Positions 32,875 through 39,071 of a stretch of DNA of 39,071 nt are shown here, one piece after another. Position 1 is the first letter of the stretch, and the number at the start of each line of letters is the position of its first letter. Made by a program: the position numbers and the translations under genes. The notes below the pieces were generated by a model. It was not told the origin of the DNA. It did not search any database and was given only the letters and a program-made list of their open reading frames with translations. The stretch covers positions 1 to 39,071 of the forward strand of contig NZ_JNYJ01000087.1 in assembly GCF_000716715.1 (NCBI RefSeq), in the 5' to 3' direction. The stretch is from Dactylosporangium aurantiacum (lineage in GTDB: Bacteria; Actinomycetota; Actinomycetes; Mycobacteriales; Micromonosporaceae).

Positions 32875-34425
32875 TCATCCGGTCGGTGACAGCACCCGCT
32901 CCGGCGCCGGCGCCGGCTTCCGCGTGCGGAACGCGACGATCAGCAGTACCCCACCGGCAAAGGCGACCAGCGCACCCGTGGTGGCCGTGATGTGCAGCGC
33001 GGCCATGAACGCGTCGTCGGCGGCGGCCGCCAGGTCGGGGCGGTGCAGCTGCTCGGCGACGGCGCGGGTGTGCTCGGCCGACGGGGCGGCCGCGTCGCGG
33101 GCCCCCGGCGGCAGGGCGGCGAGGGACGGCGTGATCCGGTCGCGGTAGCTGCTGGCCAGGATCGTGCCGAGCAGCGCGATGCCCAGCACGCTGCCGACCT
33201 GCCGGACCGTGTTGTTGACCGCGGACCCGGCGCCCATCCGGTCCAGCGGCAGCACCGCGATGACGGCCGCCACGGTCGGGGCGATCGCCATGCCCATCGC
33301 GATCCCGCTGACGAACCCGACGGTGCAGAACCACAGCAGCGGCGTGTCGAGGCCGAACGTGAGGTTGGCCAGGAAGCCGGCGGCCACCACGAGCAGGGCG
33401 CCGCCGCTGACCGGGCCGACGCCGTACCGTTTCGCCAGCCGGGCGCCGATGCCGGAGCCGAGCGCGACGCCGACCGCGCCGGGCAGGAACGCCAGGCCGG
33501 TGCCGAGCGCCGACATGCCCCGGGCGCCCTGCAGGTAGAAGTTGCCGTAGAACATCTGGCCGGTGATGCCGAAGAACAGCGTGGCGAGGGCGACGTTGCC
33601 GGCGCTGAAGCGGCCGTTGCGGAACAGCCGCGGGTCGAACGACGGCTCCGCGGAGCGCCACTCGACCAGCGTGAAGAGCGCGAGGACGGCCAGCCCGCCG
33701 AGCACCGGTGCCCACACCTGCCAGCGGGCCCAGTCGGTGTCCTGGCCGGCTTCGATGAGGCCGTACGCGAGCAGCGCCAGCCCACCGGTGGACAGCACCA
33801 GGCCCAGCGGATCGGGCCGACGCCGCTGCGCGAGCTTCGGGTTGGGCACCACCAGCAGCACGCCGACCAGGGCGACCGCGACGACCGGCAGGTTGACCAG
33901 GAACACCGAGCCCCACCAGAAGTGGTCGACGAGGACGCCGCCGAGCAGCGGGCCGAGCGCGACGCCGACGCCGCTGGACGCGGACCACACCGCGATCGCG
34001 CCGGCGCGCCGCTCCGCCGGGAACGTCGCGCCCAGGATCGCCATCGAGGTCGGCATCATCATCGCCCCGCCGAGGCCCATCAGGCCGCGGGCCAGGATCA
34101 GGCCGGTCGCGTCGCCGGCCCAGGCAGCCCAGATCGAGGCGGCGCCGAAGATCCCGAGCCCGGCGACCAGGACCGTGCGGTGCCCGTAGCGGTCGCCGAG
34201 CGCGCCGGCGGCGAAGAGTGCGGTGGCGAACAGCAGCGCGTACGACCCGACGGCCCACTGCAGCTCCCCGGGGGTGGCGCCGAGACCGGTGCGCGGGTCG
34301 GCGATGCGTTCCAACGCGATGCCGAGGATGGTCGTGTCGATCCAGATCAGTACCGCGGCGAACACGAGCACCGACAGCACGCGGCGCTGCTGGGGTAGGG
34401 TGATTGACAGGTCCCTGACGGTCAT
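32875..34425 (-). CDS. MFS drug exporter, DHA2 family (14-TM type)
   Basis: A 516-residue membrane transporter with 13-14 predicted helices. Motif A of DHA transporters appears as GALGDRYGHRTVLVAGL after helix 2; motif C-like GASSIW/GPLLGGVLVDHFWW lies in helix 5; ends with a cytosolic KPAPAPERVLSPTG tail. The N-terminal helix WIDTTILGIALERI carries the D-T/V-T-I-V-like motif of DHA2 proteins. These export cationic or amphipathic drugs with proton exchange. ATG 34425 is chosen; the frame extends further upstream into the divergent MarR region without similarity. The divergent MarR gene and the palindrome between them indicate ligand-relieved repression. Confidence 0.9.
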   Translation of the reverse strand: MTVRDLSITLPQQRRVLSVLVFAAVLIWIDTTILGIALERIADPRTGLGATPGELQWAVGSYALLFATALFAAGALGDRYGHRTVLVAGLGIFGAASIWAAWAGDATGLILARGLMGLGGAMMMPTSMAILGATFPAERRAGAIAVWSASSGVGVALGPLLGGVLVDHFWWGSVFLVNLPVVAVALVGVLLVVPNPKLAQRRRPDPLGLVLSTGGLALLAYGLIEAGQDTDWARWQVWAPVLGGLAVLALFTLVEWRSAEPSFDPRLFRNGRFSAGNVALATLFFGITGQMFYGNFYLQGARGMSALGTGLAFLPGAVGVALGSGIGARLAKRYGVGPVSGGALLVVAAGFLANLTFGLDTPLLWFCTVGFVSGIAMGMAIAPTVAAVIAVLPLDRMGAGSAVNNTVRQVGSVLGIALLGTILASSYRDRITPSLAALPPGARDAAAPSAEHTRAVAEQLHRPDLAAAADDAFMAALHITATTGALVAFAGGVLLIVAFRTRKPAPAPERVLSPTG

Positions 34426-34444
34426 GGGCTCACTGTGGCAAGAA

Positions 34445-34460
34445 TGGCAGGTTCCTGTCA
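34445..34460. promoter_or_regulatory. Candidate MarR operator
   Basis: Imperfect palindrome TGGCAGG-TT-CCTGTCA (6 of 7 pairs) in the 62-bp gap between the MFS and MarR starts. A second half-site TTGACAGG at 34404-34411 within the MFS 5' end mirrors CCTGTCAA at 34454-34461. Confidence 0.55.
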
Positions 34461-34487
34461 ATAGTGTCCACGGCGCACAATGGGCGG

Positions 34488-34937
34488 GTGAGTACCGAAG
34501 AAGCCTGCTCCACGTTCCTCGTCCGGCACGCGTGGCTGAGCCTGCGCGGGGTGGTCGCCGAGGCGCTGGTCGAGCACGACCTCTCGGTGGCACAGTTCGC
34601 CTCGCTGCTCCTGCTGCGCGAGTCGCCGGGCATGTCCGTCGCCGACGTCGCCCGCAAGGTCTCCACCGCCCGCCAGTCGGCCAACGAGATGCTCGGCGGC
34701 CTGGAGCGGGCCGGGCTGGTCGAGCGCCGCCAGCACCCCACCGACCGGCGCTCCCAGCAGATCTTCCTGACCGACGCCGGCCTGGCCCGCCTGGAGGCGG
34801 CGCTGCCGACCGTCCAGGCGGTCGAGGCCCGGCTCGCCGCCGGGTTCAGCGAGTCGGACCTCGCCGCCGTCTCCGCCTGGCTGCGCCGCATGGCGGCCGC
34901 CTCATCCGGGGTGAAAGAGGAGATTTCAACCCTCTGA
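34488..34937 (+). CDS. MarR-family transcriptional regulator
   Basis: A 149-residue winged-helix regulator: LRGVVAEALVEHDLSVAQFA, then LLLLRESPGMSVADVARKVS and the recognition helix TARQSANEMLGGLERAGLVE, the wing RRQHPTDRRSQQIFLTDAG, and a C-terminal dimerisation helix. MarR proteins commonly repress a divergent efflux pump and release DNA on binding phenolic or drug ligands; the adjacent MFS exporter fits this. GTG 34488 has CACAAT 6 nt upstream. The stop codon is embedded in a 9-bp inverted repeat. Confidence 0.92.
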   Translation: MSTEEACSTFLVRHAWLSLRGVVAEALVEHDLSVAQFASLLLLRESPGMSVADVARKVSTARQSANEMLGGLERAGLVERRQHPTDRRSQQIFLTDAGLARLEAALPTVQAVEARLAAGFSESDLAAVSAWLRRMAAASSGVKEEISTL

Positions 34938-34962
34938 CCTGGACATTTTGTGTTCCAGGTCA
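34935..34962. promoter_or_regulatory. Inverted repeat overlapping the marR-like stop codon
   Basis: TGACCTGGA / TCCAGGTCA (34935-34943 / 34954-34962) around a 10-nt AT-rich centre. The first arm starts with the TGA stop. It could be a terminator hairpin or an operator for the next gene (ATG 35005). Confidence 0.5.
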
Positions 34963-35004
34963 CACCATGGAGGGACTGGCGTACTCGCGGCGGAGGTGCG
35001 TCCC

Positions 35005-35433
35005 ATGGAACTGCTCGGTGGCATCCAACGGATGGAACACGCGATACAGACGCCGGTCGGGGACCCGTCCTGGCGTCCGGCGGTCAGTCAGGCCGTCGCC
35101 CAGCTCAAGGCGGCGTTCGCCGCGCACGTGCGGGAGACCGAAGGCCCGTCCGGGCTCTACGCGGGCGTCCTCGGCGACGCGCCCAGGCTCGCCCGGGGGC
35201 TGTACGGGCTCGTCGGCGACCACGAGACCGTCTGGGAGGCCCTGGACGACCTCGAAGGGCACCTCGACGAGATCGACCCCGTGCAGGACGGCGCGCCGGG
35301 CACGTTCGGCTACCGCCACGAGGTGGTCCGCCAGGACGCGACCCGCCTCATCCGCGAGGTGTGGCAGCACCGCCAGCGCGGCGCCGACCTGCTCTACGAG
35401 GCGTACGACACCGACCTCGGCGGCGAAACCTGA
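35005..35433 (+). CDS. Hemerythrin-like helical protein (tentative)
   Basis: A 142-residue all-helical soluble protein: MELLGGIQRMEHAIQTPVGD, QLKAAFAAHVRETEGPSGLY, LARGLYGLVGDHETVWEALD, EVWQHRQRGADLLYEAYDTD. The spacing of His and Glu (AAHV-x-x-TEG, GDHE, and C-terminal helices) resembles the metal-binding four-helix bundle of hemerythrin/HHE proteins, but the ligand set is not complete enough to be sure. A GGAGG site at 34992-34996 precedes ATG 35005. It lies between a MarR gene and a two-component system, all on the plus strand. Confidence 0.5.
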   Translation: MELLGGIQRMEHAIQTPVGDPSWRPAVSQAVAQLKAAFAAHVRETEGPSGLYAGVLGDAPRLARGLYGLVGDHETVWEALDDLEGHLDEIDPVQDGAPGTFGYRHEVVRQDATRLIREVWQHRQRGADLLYEAYDTDLGGET

Positions 35434-35484
35434 CGGTCCCCTTACGGACGCCGGACGGTGGGTGCCCGGCGCCGCGGCGCGCTC

Positions 35485-35490
35485 TACGCT
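35485..35490 (+). promoter_or_regulatory. -10 element of the two-component operon
   Basis: TACGCT ends 6 nt before ATG 35497 (leaderless spacing). Confidence 0.45.
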
Positions 35491-35496
35491 CGGACG

Positions 35497-36169
<673 letters not shown>

Positions 36170-36177
<8 letters not shown>

Positions 36178-37177
36178 CGTCCTCGCCACGTTCCTGATGG
36201 CCCTGGCCGGCTCCCTGACCGTCGCGGTCGTGGGGCTGCTGGTGCTGCGCGGGCCGCTGCGGGGCCGCTCCGTCACCGCGCACATCGTGGTGCTGCTGCT
36301 GGTGACCGTGCTCAGCGTGCTCGCCGGCATCCTCGGCGCGTCCATGGAGATGTTCATCTCTGACCATGACCTGCACGTGCTGCTCATCGTCGTGGGCACC
36401 GCCGCCACCGTCAGCCTCGCCGCCGGGCTCTGGGCCGGGCGGCGCCTCGCCAGGGCCAGCATGTGGGCCGCCGAGGCCCGCGAGCGCGAGCGGGAGGCCG
36501 AGGCCCGCCGCCGCGAGCTGGTCGCCTGGGTCTCCCACGACCTGCGGACCCCCCTCGCCGGGCTGCGCGCCATGACCGAGGCGCTCGAGGACGGCGTCGT
36601 GTCCGACCCCGAGACCGTCGCGGACTACCACCACCGCATCAGCGCCGAGACCGACCGGATGGCCGCCCTCGTCGACGACCTGTTCGAGCTGTCCCGGATC
36701 AACGCCGGCGCGCTGCGGCTGACCCTGGCCGAGGTCCCGCTCGGCGACGTCGTCTCCGACGCGATCGCCTCCGCGACGCCCCTCGCCGCGGCCGCCGGGA
36801 TCGAGCTCGTCGCCGCGTCCAGCGGCTGGCCGACCGTCCGCGGGTCCGTCCCGGAGCTGTCGCGCATCGTCAACAACCTCATCCGCAACGCCATCCGGTA
36901 CACGCCGCCCGACGGCACCGTGGTCGTCACCGGCGGCGAGGACGACGCCGGCGGCTGGGTCGCCGTCAGCGACACCTGCGGTGGCATTCCCGACGTCGAC
37001 CTGCCGCGCGTGTTCGACGTCGCCTTCCGCGGCACGACGGCGCGCACCCCCGGCCGGGACGCCGGCGGCGGGCTGGGGCTCGCCATCGTGCGCGGGCTGG
37101 TCGAGGCGCACCAGGGCGACGTGGCCGTCGCCAACGTCGGCGACGGCTGCCGGTTCGTCGTGCACCTGCCCGCCTAG
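36170..37177 (+). CDS. Sensor histidine kinase
   Basis: A 335-residue membrane kinase. Three hydrophobic segments at about 5-27, 36-58 and 67-90 leave almost no extracellular domain, so it may sense within the membrane. A coiled linker (AEAREREREAEARRRELVAW) leads to the H-box with His123 in VSHDLRTPLAGL. N box: LSRIVNNLIRNAIRYTPP. G1: VSDTCGGIPD. G2: GGGLGLAIVRGL. All catalytic motifs are intact. It is coupled to the response regulator by an 8-nt overlap. Its TAG stop shares the CTAG at 37174-37177 with the convergent mtnP-like gene. Confidence 0.94.
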
Positions 37178-37965
37178 CGCTGGACGGGCATGCCGTCCAG
37201 GGCGTGCTGGCAGGGGTCGTCGGGCGACTCGGGCAGCGCCGGGACCACGTCCAGCAGCAGCTTGCGCAGCCGCTCGGTGTTGGCCGCGAACACCTCGAAC
37301 ACCTCGTCCATCGTCACCCCGTGATCACCCTCGACCCCCGCGTCGAGGTCCGTGACCAACGCGATCGACGTGTAACACAGCGCCAGCTCCCGGGCCAGGA
37401 CCGCCTCCGGGTGCCCGGTCATGTTCACGACAGCGCCACCGATCGCGGTGAACCACCGCGACTCCGCCCGGGTCGAGAACCGCGGCCCCTCCACGACCAC
37501 CATCGTGCCGTCGCCGGCCTCGATCCCGTGGTCCGCCGCGACCCGCTTGACCGTGGCCCGGCCGGTCGCGCAGTACGGGTCGGCGAAGTTCACGTGCACC
37601 GCGCCCGTGTCGTAGAACGTCTGCACCCGCCCGGACGTCCGGTCGATCAGCTGGTCCGGCACCACGAACGTGCCCGGCCCCAGCTCAGGCCGCAGGCCAC
37701 CGACCGCGCACGGCGCCAGGACCTGCCGCACCCCGATCTCGCGCAGCGCCCACAGGTTGGCCTGGTAGGGGATCCGGTGCGGCGGGAACCGGTGGTCCTT
37801 GCCGTGCCGGGGCAGGAACGCGGTGCGCCGCCCGCCGACGCTCGCCACGGTTATGGGATCCGACGGCGCGCCGAACGGTGTGTCGACCACATGCTCCTCG
37901 GCCCCCTCCAGCAGCGCATACAGCCCTGAACCACCAATGACGGCAACGTCGGCGAGTGAGGTCAC
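37174..37965 (-). CDS. mtnP: S-methyl-5'-thioadenosine phosphorylase (PNP/MTAP family)
   Basis: Phosphorolyses methylthioadenosine, a by-product of polyamine and quorum-signal synthesis, to adenine and methylthioribose-1-phosphate. It has 263 residues, as expected. Motifs: VIGGSGLYAL at the N-terminus (phosphate loop), FLPRHGKDHRFPPHRIPYQA, VVVEGPRFSTRAESRWF, VVNMTGHPEAVLARELALCY and LVTDLDAGVEG. The NMTGHPE pattern fits MTAP-type enzymes; substrate preference between MTA and other purine nucleosides cannot be proved here. GTG 37965 is preceded by TAGGGT (37978-37973) at 7 nt. Confidence 0.9.
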   Translation of the reverse strand: MTSLADVAVIGGSGLYALLEGAEEHVVDTPFGAPSDPITVASVGGRRTAFLPRHGKDHRFPPHRIPYQANLWALREIGVRQVLAPCAVGGLRPELGPGTFVVPDQLIDRTSGRVQTFYDTGAVHVNFADPYCATGRATVKRVAADHGIEAGDGTMVVVEGPRFSTRAESRWFTAIGGAVVNMTGHPEAVLARELALCYTSIALVTDLDAGVEGDHGVTMDEVFEVFAANTERLRKLLLDVVPALPESPDDPCQHALDGMPVQR

Positions 37966-37972
37966 GCAACAG

Positions 37973-37978
37973 ACCCTA
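37973..37978 (-). promoter_or_regulatory. -10 element of mtnP
   Basis: TAGGGT on the minus strand lies 7 nt before the GTG at 37965. Its plus-strand neighbour TAATGT (38000-38005) serves the divergent unit. Confidence 0.45.
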
Positions 37979-38012
37979 ACCGCGAGGGGCGGGTCAGGCT
38001 AATGTGCGAGAC

Positions 38013-38087
38013 ATGACGCTCGCACCCCGCCTCGCGACGATCGCGGTTCTCAACCGCGCGGCCGGTCATGTCTGCTGGTGGGGCTGA
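38013..38087 (+). CDS. Candidate 24-residue leader peptide
   Basis: ATG 38013 lies 7 nt after TAATGT (38000-38005), the leaderless spacing. The frame encodes MTLAPRLATIAVLNRAA followed by GHVCWWG and stops at TGA 38085-38087. That stop overlaps ATG 38087 (TGATG) of the frame leading into the YqgE gene, a typical coupling arrangement. Whether it is translated is unknown; it is too short for compositional evidence. Confidence 0.35.
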   Translation: MTLAPRLATIAVLNRAAGHVCWWG

Positions 38088-38314
38088 TGTCTTCATACGG
38101 GGATCTCGGTGGGATGGAACAGTTCCGCCCGTCCGGCTCGTCCGGCGGCGGCTCCGGCCCGTCCGGCCAGCCGGGGGGACAGGAGCCCCCGGAGCCCGGA
38201 CCCACCAGTGGCAGGTCCGGCGGGATGTTCGGAGCACCGACCGGCCGGGGATCACCGAGACCGGGTAGCTCGAGCACCGGCCGGGGCACGTCGAAACAGC
38301 GTCGAGGGAGGGCG

Positions 38315-38869
38315 ATGGAGTCGTTGACCGGCCGGCTGCTGGTGGCGACGCCCGCGCTCCGCGACCCCAACTTCGAACGCACCGTCGTCCTCGTCGTCGC
38401 CCACGAGGAAGGCGGCGCCCTGGGCGTCGTGCTCAACCGCGCCACCGAGGTCCAGGTCGCCGACGTCCTCGGCGGCTGGGGCGCCCTCGCCGGCGAGCCA
38501 CCCGTCGTCTTCGAGGGCGGCCCCGTCCAGCCCGAGGCCGCCATCTGCCTCGCCCGCACCCGCCCCGGCGTCGAGGACCTCGCCGGCTTCAACCGCGTCT
38601 CCGGCGCCGTCGGCACCGTCGACCTCTCCGGCGACCCCGACCTGCTCGTCGCCGGCGTCGTCGGGGTCCGCGTCTTCGCCGGGTACGCCGGCTGGTCCCC
38701 GGGCCAGCTCGAACGCGAGATCGAGAGCGGCTCCTGGTTCGTCTTCGACGCCCTGCCCAGCGACGCCTTCGCCCCCCGTCCGGACGACCTGTGGCAGATG
38801 GTCCTACGCCGCCAGGGCGGCCTCATGGCGGCCGTCGCCCACTACCCGGCCGACCCGACACAGAACTAG
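38315..38869 (+). CDS. YqgE/AlgH family protein (UPF0301)
   Basis: A 184-residue soluble protein with the family start ESLTGRLLVATPALRDPNFE, then RTVVLVVAHEEGGALGVVLN, VFEGGPVQPEAAICLA, RVFAGYAGWSPGQLEREIES and GSWFVFDALPSDAF. The family has a known fold but no settled biochemical role. ATG 38315 with a GAGGGAGG site is the best start. The frame is open upstream to ATG 38087, which would add 76 Gly/Pro/Ser-rich residues with weaker codon bias, so a longer form cannot be excluded. Confidence 0.9.
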   Translation: MESLTGRLLVATPALRDPNFERTVVLVVAHEEGGALGVVLNRATEVQVADVLGGWGALAGEPPVVFEGGPVQPEAAICLARTRPGVEDLAGFNRVSGAVGTVDLSGDPDLLVAGVVGVRVFAGYAGWSPGQLEREIESGSWFVFDALPSDAFAPRPDDLWQMVLRRQGGLMAAVAHYPADPTQN

Positions 38870-38941
38870 CGATACCCGGTGTGAGACCCCCTCCCGGGTT
38901 GTGTACTATTCCGGAGTGCCCGCAAGACCGGGGCACGAGAT

Positions 38942-39014
38942 GGGGACGTGGCGCAGCTGGTAGCGCACCACACTGGCAGTGTGGGGGTCAGGGGTTCGAG
39001 TCCCCTCGTCTCCA
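38942..39014 (+). tRNA. tRNA-Ala (anticodon GGC)
   Basis: A 73-nt cloverleaf: acceptor GGGGACG / CGTCTCC, D arm GCGCAGCTGGTAGCGC, anticodon stem CCACA / TGTGG with loop CTGGCAG (anticodon GGC), T arm AGGGGTTCGAGTCCCCT. The G3-U70 pair that marks alanine identity is present and the discriminator is A. CCA is not encoded. A TACTAT box at 38904-38909 is the likely -10. Confidence 0.96.
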
Positions 39015-39039
39015 CTCCATCGTGTAAAACGCCAAACGC

Positions 39040-39071
39040 CCTGGTCGTCGCGGGATCACCGCGAAGCCAGG
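39040..39071 (+). terminator. Hairpin after tRNA-Ala, at the window end
   Basis: CCTGG / CCAGG outer stem with TCGCGG / CCGCGA inner stem; the last paired base is the last base of the window, so any U tract is out of view. Confidence 0.5.

Noticed and set aside
30789..34937. A biosynthetic or resistance cluster formed by the reductase, sigma factor, MFS and MarR genes
   Set aside because: Orientations and promoters show independent units, and no biosynthetic core enzyme is present.

Overview
The window is very GC-rich (strong G/C bias at third codon positions) and actinobacterial. The block prfB-ftsE-ftsX-M23 peptidase-smpB-ssrA, many GTG starts, a run of apparently leaderless genes (TAnnnT-type -10 box 6-8 nt before the start codon), and the product types point to a filamentous actinomycete. 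Micromonosporaceae is my best family-level guess; this is an inference and no search was run.

Layout. 1-493: the 5' part of a proline-rich, Rv3235-like gene running off the window through a long inverted repeat. 641-1527: a small excisionase/BldC-like HTH protein and a DUF6912-like protein. 1517-4117: a membrane protein and the proline catabolic dehydrogenase PruA. 4114-6554: a helicase-associated/WYL-like protein with an apparent internal deletion, divergent from tryptophan 2,3-dioxygenase (KynA). 6649-9264: a transmembrane Ser/Thr kinase, then a PadR regulator. 9959-16786: the conserved housekeeping core: release factor 2, FtsE, FtsX, a secreted LytM/M23 peptidase (the likely FtsEX client), SmpB, a SRPBCC-TM-CBM2-like fusion and the tmRNA. 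SmpB and tmRNA work together in trans-translation.

16787-22632 is an accessory region directly behind ssrA. It holds four copies of a triple-hairpin repeat, gene fragments (vapC, its antitoxin, an XRE regulator, a DUF3626 protein and the tail of a secreted protein), an Uma2-type nuclease, a large secreted carboxypeptidase-regulatory-like protein and one intact Phd/VapC toxin-antitoxin pair. Copies 1 and 3 of the repeat are 125-bp direct repeats with one mismatch, exactly 4,100 bp apart. Hairpin stems in the diverged copy 4 carry compensatory changes. This repeat family is the best candidate here for something undescribed.

22633-28060 holds mainly single genes: a streptogrisin-like secreted protease, an ArsR-type regulator, a small secreted protein, an EVE-domain protein, a YwqG/DUF1963 protein with a coding minisatellite, a metallophosphoesterase and a pentapeptide-repeat protein. 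28262-28790 is a decayed IS256-family transposase. 28965-34937 holds a SigE-type sigma factor with a coupled membrane protein, an aldo/keto reductase behind a MerR-type promoter, an ECF41-type sigma factor, and a divergent MFS exporter/MarR pair. 35005-38869 has a hemerythrin-like protein, a two-component system, methylthioadenosine phosphorylase and YqgE/AlgH. The window ends with tRNA-Ala(GGC) and a hairpin that stops at the last base.
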